Shown: in pieces, positions 23,370 to 32,101 of the stretch
How positions within the stretch are numbered: position 1 is the stretch's first letter
How the letters are laid out: each line of letters begins with the position of its first letter
Source of the DNA: Pseudomonas reactans
GTDB taxonomy: Bacteria; Pseudomonadota; Gammaproteobacteria; Pseudomonadales; Pseudomonadaceae
Direction: 5' to 3'
NCBI RefSeq assembly: GCF_013385825.1
Contig: NZ_JACAPG010000016.1
Span: forward strand, 1-36,855
Length of the DNA stretch: 36,855 bases
Translations under genes and position numbers: made by a program
Notes under the pieces: model-generated
The model's database searches: none
What the model saw: only the letters and a program-made list of their open reading frames with translations
Told to the model about the DNA's origin: nothing

Positions 23370-23987
23370 TTATTTAGCCGTGAACGCCGAGTAGCTGTTC
23401 ATCAGGTTGCGGTAGTTGGGAATGCGCGGCGACAGCAGGTTGGCCAGTCCTTCCATGTCGTTGCGCCAGTCCACTTGCAGCTCGCAGGCCACGGAGAACC
23501 AGTTCACCAATTGGGCACCGGCTGCTGTCATGCGCGCCCAGGCGGCCTGTTGCACGGTTTCGTTGAAGGTGCCGGAGGCGTCGGTGACCACGAACACTTC
23601 GAAGCCTTCATCGAGGGCGCACAGGGTCGGGAACGCAACGCACACATCCGTCACCACACCGGCAATGATGATCTGCTTGCGGCCAGTCGCCTTGACGGCC
23701 TTGACGAAATCCTCGTTGTCCCAGGCGTTGATCTGGCCAGGACGCGGGATGTATGGCGCGTCCGGGAACAGTTCTTTCAGCTCGGGCACCAGTGGGCCGT
23801 TAGGGCCGCTTTCAAAACTGGTGGTGAGGATGGTCGGCAGCTTGAAGAACTTCGCCACGTCAGCCAGGGCCAGCACGTTGTTCTTGAATTCGTTCGGGGT
23901 GAAGTCCTGGACCAGTGAGATCAGGCCGGTCTGGTGATCGACCAACAGGACAACGGCGTCATCTTTGTTCAAGCGTTTGTAAGTCAT
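23370..23987 (-). CDS. ycaC: YcaC-type isochorismatase-fold hydrolase
   Basis: This 205-residue cysteine hydrolase has the isochorismatase-fold catalytic triad: Asp in VVLLVDHQTGL, Lys in the FVKAVKATGRKQI region and Cys in GVVTDVCVAFPT. Its size and sequence are closest to E. coli YcaC, whose natural substrate is not settled. GAAGGAG before the start is a strong ribosome site. It follows the amidohydrolase gene by 24 bases and probably shares its transcript, pointing to consecutive hydrolysis steps on one compound. Confidence 0.9.
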   Translation of the reverse strand: MTYKRLNKDDAVVLLVDHQTGLISLVQDFTPNEFKNNVLALADVAKFFKLPTILTTSFESGPNGPLVPELKELFPDAPYIPRPGQINAWDNEDFVKAVKATGRKQIIIAGVVTDVCVAFPTLCALDEGFEVFVVTDASGTFNETVQQAAWARMTAAGAQLVNWFSVACELQVDWRNDMEGLANLLSPRIPNYRNLMNSYSAFTAK

Positions 23988-24011
23988 GGGTTAACTCCTT
24001 CGGGGGGTTGA

Positions 24012-25850
24012 TCAGAAAGCAAAACACGAGCAGCCAAACGCACCCCAGAATCCCTGGAAGTCGCTGACCGGCACGCTGGAAAGCCGCGCCTTTTCATGGC
24101 TGTGGGAATGCACGCCACACGGGCCGCTGCACTGGTGAACCTGAGCCTGCAACGGCGAACTCGGGCGCCAGTGACCCGGCACCTTGACCACCGGTGACCA
24201 GTCCGGCAGCACCGGCACGCGGGGCGGTGCGAAATCTTCGAAGTCACCGGCGCCGTAGACCACCTTGCCGCCGACCACGGTGAGCACCGATTCGATCCAT
24301 TTGATGGCTTCTTCATCGACACTGAAGAAGTCCGCTGACAACGCGGCCACGTCCGCCAGTTGACCGACCTTGATCTGGCCCTTCTTGCCCTGCTCAGACG
24401 AGAACCAGGCGCTGCCATGGGTGAACAATTCCAGCGCTGTCAGGCGCGGCAGGCCTTCGGCGTGCAGCTCCAGGCCGCCAACGGTGCGACCGCTGACCAT
24501 CCAGTACAGCGAGGTCCACGGGTTGTAGCTCGACACCCGCGTCGCGTCTGTGCCCGCGCCGACCGGCACGCCTTCGGCGAGCATGCGCTTGATCGGTGGC
24601 GTGGCTTCGGCCGCCTTGGCGCCGTAACGCTCAACGAAGTACTCGCCCTGGAACGCCATGCGGTCCTGGATCGCGATACCTCCTCCGAGGGCACGCACCC
24701 GCTCGATATTTTTCGGCGTGATGGTTTCAGCGTGGTCGAAGAACCACGGCAGGCCATTGAACGGAATGTCGCGATTGACCTTCTCGAACACGTCGAGCAT
24801 GCGCGAGATGGACTCGTCATAGGTCGCGTGCAAACGGAACGGCCAGCGCTGCTCCACCAAGTGACGCACCACCGGTTCCAGCTCCTGCTCCATGGTCAAC
24901 GGCAGGTCCGGGCGCGGCTCAAGGAAGTCTTCGAAGTCGGCCGCCGAAAAGACCAGCATCTCGCCGGCGCCGTTGTGGCGCAGGTAGTCATCGCCCTGGT
25001 GCAGGGTGACGCTGCCAGTCCAGTTCTTGAAATCGCTGAGTTCTTCCTTGGGCTTCTGGGTGAACAGGTTGTAGGCGATGCGCACCGTCAACTGTTCGTC
25101 CTTGGCCAACTGCTCGATCACCGCGTAGTCATCGGGGTAGTTCTGGAAACCACCGCCCGCATCGATGGCGCTGGTGAGGCCCAGGCGATTGAGTTCACGC
25201 ATGAACTGGCGGGTCGAGTTGACCTGGTATTCCAGCGGCAGTTTCGGGCCCTTGGCCAGGGTCGAATACAAGATCATCGCGTTGGGTCGCGCCACCAGCA
25301 TGCCGGTGGGGTTGCCGTTGCTGTCACGCACGATCTCGCCGCCCGGCGGGTTCGGCGTGTCCTTGGTGTAGCCGGCCACACGCAGGGCGGCGCGGTTGAG
25401 CAAGGCACGGTCGTACAGGTGCAGCACAAACACCGGGGTGTCCGGCGCCGCCTGGTTGAGTTCTTCCAGGGTCGGCATGCGCTTTTCGGCGAACTGGAAT
25501 TCGTTCCAGCCGCCGACCACGCGGACCCATTGCGGCGTCGGCGTGCGGTCGGCCTGGTCCTTGAGCATGCGCAAGGCATCAGCCAGTGACGGCACCCCCT
25601 CCCAACGCAATTCGAGGTTGTAGTTCAACCCGCCACGGATCAGGTGCAGGTGCGAGTCGTTGAGGCCGGGGATGACGGTGCGGCCCTTGAGGTCGATAAC
25701 CTGGGTAGCACTGCCACGCAGGGCCATGGCTTCACCGTCGGTGCCCACGGCGACAAAGCGCCCCTGGTGGATGGCGACGGCCGTGGCGCGGGGGTTCTCA
25801 CGGTCCACGGTGTGGAACTGGCCATTGAACAAAATCAGATCGGCGTTCAT
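24012..25850 (-). CDS. YtcJ-type amidohydrolase with Cys/His-rich tail
   Basis: This 612-residue metal-dependent hydrolase has an N-terminal beta segment (LILFNGQFHTVD), the HxH metal motif in PGLNDSHLHL, a mid-barrel histidine in WFFDHAETI and the aspartate in GAGTDATRVSSYNP. It belongs to the amidohydrolase 3 / YtcJ group and likely acts on an amide or cyclic amide of unknown identity. The last ~40 residues are rich in Cys and His (HQCSGPCGVHSHSH and GCSCFAF), which is not needed for the barrel. The start overlaps the ABM gene stop as ATGA, with AAGGAAACCCT as ribosome site. It lacks a signal peptide. Confidence 0.9.
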   Translation of the reverse strand: MNADLILFNGQFHTVDRENPRATAVAIHQGRFVAVGTDGEAMALRGSATQVIDLKGRTVIPGLNDSHLHLIRGGLNYNLELRWEGVPSLADALRMLKDQADRTPTPQWVRVVGGWNEFQFAEKRMPTLEELNQAAPDTPVFVLHLYDRALLNRAALRVAGYTKDTPNPPGGEIVRDSNGNPTGMLVARPNAMILYSTLAKGPKLPLEYQVNSTRQFMRELNRLGLTSAIDAGGGFQNYPDDYAVIEQLAKDEQLTVRIAYNLFTQKPKEELSDFKNWTGSVTLHQGDDYLRHNGAGEMLVFSAADFEDFLEPRPDLPLTMEQELEPVVRHLVEQRWPFRLHATYDESISRMLDVFEKVNRDIPFNGLPWFFDHAETITPKNIERVRALGGGIAIQDRMAFQGEYFVERYGAKAAEATPPIKRMLAEGVPVGAGTDATRVSSYNPWTSLYWMVSGRTVGGLELHAEGLPRLTALELFTHGSAWFSSEQGKKGQIKVGQLADVAALSADFFSVDEEAIKWIESVLTVVGGKVVYGAGDFEDFAPPRVPVLPDWSPVVKVPGHWRPSSPLQAQVHQCSGPCGVHSHSHEKARLSSVPVSDFQGFWGAFGCSCFAF

Positions 25851-26437
25851 AGGGTTTCCTTTACAGAGGCTTCAAGCCAGGGAGCGAACAGCCGGGTAGC
25901 CGCCGGCATCAGCAGGTAGACCACCAGCAGGACGATGGTCAGGGTGACCAGGAAGGTGGCGACCACGTAGTTGGAGAGGAATGGGTGCAAACGCAACACC
26001 GGGCCCCAGATGATCGGCACCAGCAGGGTCAGCGGCAGGATCACAAACAAGGTCACCACTGCCTGTTTCCAGCGCGGCGGCTTGGCGGCGTTCTCGGTTA
26101 CGGGGTTGAACCAGAATTCGTTGACCGCACCGATTTCGGTGTTGTCACCGTCAGCAAGCATGGGGGTGGCTTCGGCGATCAGGGTTTTGCGCTCGGGGGA
26201 GTCGAGCCAGGTTTCCAGGTCGTCGGTGGAGCGGTAGCGCAATACACAGGTGAACAGCGCCAGGTTACCTTGCTTGCCGCGCACCACGTCGACACCGAGG
26301 TGGCCTGGGCGTGCGCCGGCGATACGTACGATGCGGCGTAGCCAGGCTTCGTAGTCGGCTTCCCGGCCGGGTTTGATCAGGTGTTTGACCACCAGGGTGA
26401 CGACTTCGTCGGGGCCTGGTTTTGTTGCTGGGTCCAT
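25847..26437 (-). CDS. ABM-domain protein with C-terminal membrane anchor
   Basis: This 196-residue protein begins with an antibiotic-biosynthesis-monooxygenase (ABM) ferredoxin-like domain (residues 12-105, VVKHLIKPGREADYEAWLRR) and ends in two hydrophobic segments (about 128-150 and 160-180). Such proteins bind or oxidise small aromatic or quinone compounds without metal. The membrane tail would hold the domain at the cytoplasmic face. It is the first gene of a three-gene operon with the amidohydrolase and the YcaC-type hydrolase. The function of the set is unknown. Confidence 0.88.
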   Translation of the reverse strand: MDPATKPGPDEVVTLVVKHLIKPGREADYEAWLRRIVRIAGARPGHLGVDVVRGKQGNLALFTCVLRYRSTDDLETWLDSPERKTLIAEATPMLADGDNTEIGAVNEFWFNPVTENAAKPPRWKQAVVTLFVILPLTLLVPIIWGPVLRLHPFLSNYVVATFLVTLTIVLLVVYLLMPAATRLFAPWLEASVKETL

Positions 26438-26530
26438 GGGGTGTCCCTCTGCCTTGATGTTTCAGCGATGAGGGAGTTTGCGGGGGTTGGGCTGGGGAAA
26501 ATTGGATGTACGTGCTGTTTGGGTTGAGTC

Positions 26531-26558
26531 CCTGTCCGTTACTGGGGTAACGGACAGG
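26531..26558 (-). terminator. Strong hairpin after the LysR gene
   Basis: CCTGTCCGTTA (26531-26541) and TAACGGACAGG (26548-26558) form an 11-bp perfect stem with a 6-base loop, starting 8 bases past the LysR stop. There is no T-run on the minus strand, so it may be a weak terminator or a protein-binding palindrome in front of the ABM operon. Confidence 0.45.
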
Positions 26559-26565
26559 TATACCG

Positions 26566-27543
26566 TCAGTCAAACCACTCACGACGGCCTTCAAAGGTGC
26601 CAATGATCAACTCCACAATCATCCGCACCGCCTCCACATCCCCCACCTGCGCATTCACCGCCAGCCACACCTGGCGCTGCATGCTCTCGTCCAGCAACCC
26701 CGGCAACGCCACCAGGCCCCGGTCAAAACTGCTCATGTAATGTGGCAGCAAGCCGATGCACGCGCCACACCGGATCATCTCCAACATCAACGAATAGGCA
26801 TGCACCTGCACCACCGCGGCCAGGCGCTGCTGCACTACGTGGTTCCAGGCCTGCAAGGCGCCCACCTGCGCATCTGGCTGCCATTGGACCAGCATGTAGT
26901 CGTCGAGGTCTTCGACACTGTCCGGGCGTGTGGTCAACCGCGAATAACGCTTGGCGATATGCGGCAAGTAATGCAAGCGCGCCAGGGCCTGTGGCGGCTC
27001 GGTGGCAAAGCTCGGGCCAGGCACGGGGCCATCGGTGTCCGACAGCCACAGCACCACATCCACATCCACCGCTTGCAGCGACAACTGGCTGTCGATGGAG
27101 ATGATCTCCAGGCGCACGCTGGCATTGCGGCGCAGCAACGCGATCAGATCACGGCCAAGGATGTCGTGCAGGATCGGTTCGGCCACCGCCAGCCGAATCA
27201 ACGGCTGCTCCGTAACCGGCAAACGCCGTTCTTGGGCCAGGGCAATCAATTGGGCCTGCAACTGCAGGCCATCGCGACTGAGCACCAGGCCATTGCCCTG
27301 GTAGGTGAACAGCGAATGCCGTAAATGTTCTTCCAACTGCGCCAGGCGCTTGCGCAACAGCGTCGCCTTGATATTCAAGCTGCGCGCCGCCTGCATGAAG
27401 CAGCCGCAGCGCGCGCTCACCAGAAAGTAGCGCGCCACCTCCGGGTCGATCTCATGGGCCAGGGCCAGCCAGCTACTGCGTCCCTCGGTGGGGGCGCGAT
27501 AAGCGGACGGCCCCTGGGGGGCGGACGGTTCTAGCAATGCCAT
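26566..27543 (-). CDS. LysR-like regulator with divergent HTH
   Basis: This 325-residue LysR-type protein has ~30 extra N-terminal residues before the HTH (VARYFLVSARCGCFMQAARS then LNIKATLLRKRLAQLEEHL) and a typical C-terminal effector domain. The recognition helix (ATLLRKRLAQLEEHLRHSLF) departs from the usual AVSRQIRALE pattern. It is the last gene of the minus-strand transporter cluster, 51 bases after the prolyl isomerase stop. In P. aeruginosa I recall a regulator gene (PA0701) at the corresponding end of the pdt locus, which supports it belonging to this unit. Confidence 0.88.
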   Translation of the reverse strand: MALLEPSAPQGPSAYRAPTEGRSSWLALAHEIDPEVARYFLVSARCGCFMQAARSLNIKATLLRKRLAQLEEHLRHSLFTYQGNGLVLSRDGLQLQAQLIALAQERRLPVTEQPLIRLAVAEPILHDILGRDLIALLRRNASVRLEIISIDSQLSLQAVDVDVVLWLSDTDGPVPGPSFATEPPQALARLHYLPHIAKRYSRLTTRPDSVEDLDDYMLVQWQPDAQVGALQAWNHVVQQRLAAVVQVHAYSLMLEMIRCGACIGLLPHYMSSFDRGLVALPGLLDESMQRQVWLAVNAQVGDVEAVRMIVELIIGTFEGRREWFD

Positions 27544-27594
27544 GGGAGACTCCCTGTCTTGTCGGTCTGTGCATCCAATGCGGGTTGACGCGGG

Positions 27595-28536
27595 TTACTC
27601 CAGCACCTTGTTCAGCTCGGCGCCGTCGATACTCAGGGTTGCGGTGTTGAGCATGCCTTCGAGGTACGCCTTGGCGATCTGCTCCTGACGCTGGGCACGC
27701 AGGGCCTGGGTCAGGCGCTCGCGCAGTTCGTCGAGGGTCGCGGTACGTGCCGGTTGCTGGCCGGTGAGCTTGAGCACATGGAACCCCGCCGCGCTCTGCA
27801 CCACGTCCGACACGGCGCCGACCTTGAGGCGCGACACCGCCGTGCGTACTTCCGGCACCAGCTGTTGCAAGGGTTGCAGACCCGAGTCGCCGCCGCGCGC
27901 GGCGGAGTCGGTGTCTTGGGAAAACTGCGTGGCCAGGGCGGCAAAATCACCCGGCGCAGCCTGGGCGCGACGGCTCAGTTCCTGGGCCTGGCGGCGCACG
28001 CTGTCGAGGGTTTGCGGGTCATTGGTCGCCAGGAAAATCTGGCTCACCCGGTACAATGGCGGCGTCACCCATTGCGCCTTGCCATTGTCGTAGGCCTGCT
28101 GCAACTCCGCGGCGCTGGGGTAATCGGCCGGCACCTGGCTGACCGAGAGCATGTAGTCGCGGAACACGATCTGCTCGGCGGCGGCGCGGGTCTGCTGTTC
28201 CACGTCCGGGCGCTGGCGCCAGCCCTGGGCGTCGGCCTGTTCGAGCACCGCCTTTTGCGCCAGGCGTGAACGAATCCAGGTTTCCAACGCGCCACGGTTA
28301 CCGCGCAACTGCTCACGGGACTCGGCAGGCAGGCTGGCCAGCACGGTTTTCAGTTCCGTCAGGTCGATCTGCTGATTGCCTAGGCGGGCCACCGCCGGCC
28401 CGGCCGATACAGGATTGATCACCGGCGCCGGTTGCTGCGCCGCCACCGGGTCACTGCCCGGCCGCAGGCTCAAGCCCACCGCCACCACCAGCAAGGCCAA
28501 CGCACCCGCGCCGACCATCAAGGTTGGTTTCTTCAC
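27595..28536 (-). CDS. Parvulin-type peptidyl-prolyl cis-trans isomerase, periplasmic
   Basis: This 313-residue protein has an N-terminal membrane anchor or signal (residues 5-25), a SurA/PpiD-like helical chaperone part (about 50-150) and a parvulin domain (about 155-260) with YRVSQIFLAT, QFSQDTDSAARGGDSG and GAVSDVVQSAAGFHVLKLTG. It would assist folding of exported proteins. The start is GTG overlapping the preceding TGA (GTGA). Encoded at the distal end of the TpsB/TonB cluster, it probably serves the exported or outer-membrane products of that cluster. Confidence 0.92.
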   Translation of the reverse strand: MKKPTLMVGAGALALLVVAVGLSLRPGSDPVAAQQPAPVINPVSAGPAVARLGNQQIDLTELKTVLASLPAESREQLRGNRGALETWIRSRLAQKAVLEQADAQGWRQRPDVEQQTRAAAEQIVFRDYMLSVSQVPADYPSAAELQQAYDNGKAQWVTPPLYRVSQIFLATNDPQTLDSVRRQAQELSRRAQAAPGDFAALATQFSQDTDSAARGGDSGLQPLQQLVPEVRTAVSRLKVGAVSDVVQSAAGFHVLKLTGQQPARTATLDELRERLTQALRAQRQEQIAKAYLEGMLNTATLSIDGAELNKVLE

Positions 28537-28985
28537 AATACCGGCGCCTCGGCTTCAGCCTGCAACTGCGCGGCCTGCTGGCTGTATTCACGCAGGTAAA
28601 CGATAAATTCCTGTAACAGGCGATCCCACAACTCCAGCTGACTGCGCAGGTGCGTGGCGCCGACGCCGGCCACCACCACGTCCATCTCCATCAACAGGAA
28701 CTCGCCCTGCACCGACAACCGCGCAAAGCGTCGCGACGCGTTCCACACCTGGGCCAGACCTTCAGGCAATTCGCCCTGGATGCGCAGCGCACAGCTGTAG
28801 GTGAAATCCACATAGCTGCCCTGCTCCGTCGCCGGGTTGCCGAAGCGCACCGCAAAGCCGATGCCCTGGCTGGCGCTGAGCAATTGCACGATGCCGTTCT
28901 GTTCGGTCTGGTTGACCCGGTAGCCGGCTTCCTGCAGCAATTCGGTGAGGCTCTGAGTGGTGACGCTGGTGATCAATTCGCTCAT
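28533..28985 (-). CDS. YbjN-like sensory/chaperone-fold protein
   Basis: This 150-residue protein starts at 28985 behind AAGGAAGAGATCACC; a longer in-frame reading back to 29210 is antisense noise over the neighbouring gene. It looks like a YbjN / type III-chaperone-like fold: TQSLTELLQEAGYRV, a run of beta strands with FAVRFGNPATEQGSYVDFTYSCALRI, and a helix FARLSVQGEFLLMEMDVVVAG. No signal peptide is seen, so it is probably cytoplasmic. YbjN-like proteins have been tied to motility and surface traits, but the mechanism is unknown. It overlaps the prolyl isomerase start by 4 bases. Confidence 0.75.
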   Translation of the reverse strand: MSELITSVTTQSLTELLQEAGYRVNQTEQNGIVQLLSASQGIGFAVRFGNPATEQGSYVDFTYSCALRIQGELPEGLAQVWNASRRFARLSVQGEFLLMEMDVVVAGVGATHLRSQLELWDRLLQEFIVYLREYSQQAAQLQAEAEAPVL

Positions 28986-29005
28986 GGTGATCTCTTCCTT
29001 GTCTA

Positions 29006-29632
29006 TCAATGATTGGCGGTTGCCTGGGGCGCATCGAAACGGCTCTTGTACAAATCGTCGCCAAAGCCCTGGGCCAGTTCCTCGAACTTGACCCGCGCGC
29101 TGCTGGCGAAGGGCTGGCGAATGCTCATCACCTCGGCCACATCGATTTTTTCGTAGGCCGCGAGCAACTGCTGGGCCACGCCGTACATCTGTTGATTCTT
29201 GACTGAACATTGCTGCACTTGTGTGTCACGCTCGCTCAATTGCACCTGCAAGCGCGCACGCTCGGCCTCTTTGCCCTTGGCCAGCACCAACAGTTCGTCA
29301 TAGGCCTTTTTGAACTTGCCGACCTGCTCGTTGCTGGCCGCCACCTGGGCCTGCGCCTGGCTGTGCAGGCTCTGTTGCTGGCCGGCCATTTGCTCGGCCA
29401 CGCCACGCGCCTTGTCCAGCTCGGCGGTCAACTGCTTGATTTGCGCCTGGGCCTGCTTGGCCTGGTTTTCGGCGGCAATCCGCGCGGCGCTGGCCTGGGC
29501 CTGTTCGCTTTGCAGGGCCTGCAATTGCTGGGTGGTGCTGCGCAGTTGCGTACGCAAGCGTTCCTCCATGCCTTCAGCCGACGCGCCGGTGGTGACCAGC
29601 AGCAGCAACAGCCCGCAGATTCGCGTGTTCAT
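29006..29632 (-). CDS. Periplasmic coiled-coil protein, unknown function
   Basis: This 208-residue protein has a 19-residue signal peptide (ending ASA) and a long Gln/Ala-rich coiled coil (about 22-150), then a C-terminal segment with IDVAEVMSIRQPFASSARVKFEELAQGFGDDLY. I do not recognise the family. The helix-rod layout resembles the periplasmic accessory proteins of TonB/Tol-type motors, such as TolA linker, YbgF/CpoB or TtpC-like partners. It stands between the porin gene (19-bp gap) and the YbjN-like gene (20-bp gap) in the transporter operon. Confidence 0.85.
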   Translation of the reverse strand: MNTRICGLLLLLVTTGASAEGMEERLRTQLRSTTQQLQALQSEQAQASAARIAAENQAKQAQAQIKQLTAELDKARGVAEQMAGQQQSLHSQAQAQVAASNEQVGKFKKAYDELLVLAKGKEAERARLQVQLSERDTQVQQCSVKNQQMYGVAQQLLAAYEKIDVAEVMSIRQPFASSARVKFEELAQGFGDDLYKSRFDAPQATANH

Positions 29633-29650
29633 GTGGCATCTCCGTGCGCA

Positions 29651-31351
29651 TCAAAAGCGCGTGTTGAGTTCCAGTTGCATCACATCGACTTCGAACGGCG
29701 CGCCATACACTTCCGACGCGCTCAACCAACGCGCACTGGCGTAGATGTTCTTTTCGATGCCGTAGTTGGCGCCAATGAAGTACCCCTTGGCGTTGGTACC
29801 GCCCAGGTGGAACGAGGAATCGTTGAAGCCGTCAGGCAGGGCGTCAGGCTGGATGTATTTGTAGCCGGCCAACACGTTCCAATCGCCGCGTTTGCGCATT
29901 TCCAGCGCGCTGCCGAGGGTGAACGACACCATCAGCGCATTGCCGCCACTTTCAAACTGGCCCTTGCTGTTGATGTTGTTGACGATCTGGCCTTCGCTGC
30001 GCTTGAGCATCTCACCCTTGTCGTAGGCCAGGTTGTGGATGAAGTTGCCTTGGGTGCGCAGCTTGAAATCGCTGGGCAGCTCGGCATCCCAGGCCAGGTT
30101 CAGGTCGAGCACATCGAACTTGGATGCCAGGCCGACGAACTGCGGTTGCGGGGTCAGGCCAGGAGTGGCCGGGTTGGGCGTGATATCGCGCAGCAGGAAC
30201 ACACTGTTGCCCTTCTGCATGAAGGCCAGGCGCGAGCCGTCGCTGTCGCAGGCCGGCTGGCCGGACCACGGCTGGCAGGCGCCGGAGCGTTTACCTTCGA
30301 TGTCGTCAAAGTGGTAGTAGGCCAGCGCGCCCTTCAGGCTGTTCTCGCGGTTGATCTTCCAGTTGGCGCCGATCTGCCCGCCAAACAGCCACTTGGTGTC
30401 GCTGTCTTCCTTGTCGAAACCGTTGCTGCTGGCCGAGTCGGAGGTGTACTCCACCGGGAACGCACCCAAGGTGCCGAACAGGCCCCACTGGCTATTGAGC
30501 GTATGGTTGAAATTGGCGGCGATACCGTCGAAGTTCAGGTCGCCCGAATACATCATGTCCGTGGAATAGAACGGGTTGGCGAAGCGCCCGGCGGTGAGGG
30601 TCACGTCCGGCGTGGCCTTCCAGCTCAGGTAACCCTGGTCGAGCCAGATGTCTTTCTTGCCAAAGCCGCCGCCCAGGGTCTGGGTGGTGGACACCGGGTT
30701 GTTGTCGGAGCCGGTGCCCACACGGATGCCGGCCGTCCAGTCAGGTGACAGCACAGCTTTCATGCCCAGGCGCGCGCGCAGGCGGAACAGGTTTTCGCGG
30801 TCCTTGGTGGTGTTGAGCAACGGCGGCAGCTTGGTGTTGGTGTCTTTGTTGGTGTCGTACGGGCCGCTTTCATTGAGCTTGGCGTAATCGACGATCTCGT
30901 TGCTGTTATTGCCCGAGAAGTAACGCGACTCGTCCCGCAGGCGGATATCGCCATCAAAGGTGATGCGCGAGACCCAGTCCGGGAAGGTGTTGGGCTGGGC
31001 CCAGTTTTCCTGCTTGGCGGTGGCCATCACCTCGGCCTTGACCTGGTCACGAATCTGATCCTTCACCGCCTGCGGCACGTACTGCACACGCACATCACCC
31101 GGCGCTGCGGCCGGGCCTGCAGCCACTACCGGCGCGGCATTCGCCTGGCGGGCCTGCTGGGCTTCTTTTTCGGCCTGGGCAATCAGCCCGTTGGCGGTGT
31201 CCTGGGTCAGCACGCCTTGCTGCACCAACAGGCGGATCAGGTTGATGGTGACGTTTTCCGAGGGCGCGACCGGGGCTGCAGCCGCCTGGCCGACCAGGGT
31301 CGCGATGACCATGCCGACCGCCAGGGTCAGGCGATTCACGGGGGAAATCAT
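29651..31351 (-). CDS. Putative outer-membrane porin (Porin_5-like)
   Basis: This 566-residue protein has a signal peptide (about 26 residues), a periplasmic N-terminal helical part (about 30-120, with VTINLIRLLVQQGVLTQDTA), and a beta-barrel of alternating aromatic strands ending in the outer-membrane signature QLELNTRF with terminal phenylalanine. Features such as ITFDGDIRLRDESRYFSG and LTAGRFANPFYSTDMMYSGDL match the putative porins of this family. A disulfide may join Cys in GACQPWSGQPACDSDG. AGGAG precedes the start by 10 bases. Next to a TonB-like motor it could be an energised or gated channel, which is speculative. Confidence 0.9.
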   Translation of the reverse strand: MISPVNRLTLAVGMVIATLVGQAAAAPVAPSENVTINLIRLLVQQGVLTQDTANGLIAQAEKEAQQARQANAAPVVAAGPAAAPGDVRVQYVPQAVKDQIRDQVKAEVMATAKQENWAQPNTFPDWVSRITFDGDIRLRDESRYFSGNNSNEIVDYAKLNESGPYDTNKDTNTKLPPLLNTTKDRENLFRLRARLGMKAVLSPDWTAGIRVGTGSDNNPVSTTQTLGGGFGKKDIWLDQGYLSWKATPDVTLTAGRFANPFYSTDMMYSGDLNFDGIAANFNHTLNSQWGLFGTLGAFPVEYTSDSASSNGFDKEDSDTKWLFGGQIGANWKINRENSLKGALAYYHFDDIEGKRSGACQPWSGQPACDSDGSRLAFMQKGNSVFLLRDITPNPATPGLTPQPQFVGLASKFDVLDLNLAWDAELPSDFKLRTQGNFIHNLAYDKGEMLKRSEGQIVNNINSKGQFESGGNALMVSFTLGSALEMRKRGDWNVLAGYKYIQPDALPDGFNDSSFHLGGTNAKGYFIGANYGIEKNIYASARWLSASEVYGAPFEVDVMQLELNTRF

Positions 31352-31393
31352 GTGTACGCAACTCCTGTAAAAAACCGTTGTAAAAGGGTTTGA

Positions 31394-32098
31394 TCAATCC
31401 GGGCGCCGACCCTTCAGGGACAAGCGCATGGGCAGCGTCAGCGACGCCGGCGGCTTCTGTGTAGCGCGCGGCGCCTGTATCAAGGCAAGCATCTGCGCGT
31501 CGGTCTCGGCATCCCCGCTGGACTTGGCCACCAAGGCTTTGGTGACCTGGCCATCGGCGCCCAACCACAGGTCTATCTGTATCGAGAACGCCTTCTTGCG
31601 CAGTTCAGGGTCTTCGCGCATCAGCCGCTGATAAGTGCCGGCCAGGTATTGCTTGTAGGTGCCCGTTCCCAACCCACCGCCACCACTGCCGGCCATGCCG
31701 CCGCCCTTGCCGGCGCCGATGTTGAAACCGTCGTTGCCGGACTGGGCGTCGCCGTCGATCTGCATCGGGTTGGCCAGGTCTTCGTTAGGCGAAGGCGGTG
31801 CTTCCTCGGCCGGCTTGACCTCCTCGGGTTCGGGGCTTGGCACCGGTTCCGGGATTTTTTCTTCGACCTGGGGCTCAGGTTCCTTGGGCTTTTCCGGCGG
31901 TGGTGGCGGTGGCGGCGGCAACGGGATAATCGTCGGCACCTTCGGTGCTTCGCGGCGCACGCCACTCATGTCATTGGCCCACTGCCACAAAAACCAGGCC
32001 GCCACGGCACCCAGCAACAGGCCGGCACCCCATTTCAATGGGCGCAGCGGCGGCTTCTTTTTCAAGGGCAAGGGCGCGATCGGGATCTGTGCGGTCAT
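31394..32098 (-). CDS. TonB-like energy transducer with proline- and glycine-rich linker
   Basis: This 234-residue protein has a short basic start, one membrane helix (about 22-42), a proline/glutamate-rich rod (about 55-105, with eight prolines in a row), a glycine-rich stretch (GAGKGGGMAGSGGGGLGTG), and a small C-terminal TonB/TolA-type domain (about 150-234) with AFSIQIDLWLGADGQV. It should couple the ExbB/ExbD pair of this operon to an outer-membrane partner, presumably the TpsB-like protein or the porin. Only 3 bases separate it from exbD. Confidence 0.88.
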   Translation of the reverse strand: MTAQIPIAPLPLKKKPPLRPLKWGAGLLLGAVAAWFLWQWANDMSGVRREAPKVPTIIPLPPPPPPPPEKPKEPEPQVEEKIPEPVPSPEPEEVKPAEEAPPSPNEDLANPMQIDGDAQSGNDGFNIGAGKGGGMAGSGGGGLGTGTYKQYLAGTYQRLMREDPELRKKAFSIQIDLWLGADGQVTKALVAKSSGDAETDAQMLALIQAPRATQKPPASLTLPMRLSLKGRRPD

Positions 32099-32101
32099 GG
32101 T

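Noticed and set aside
29210..30748. A 512-codon plus-strand frame opposite the porin gene
   Set aside because: It crosses two minus-strand genes with signal peptides and known folds. No ribosome site or motif supports it.
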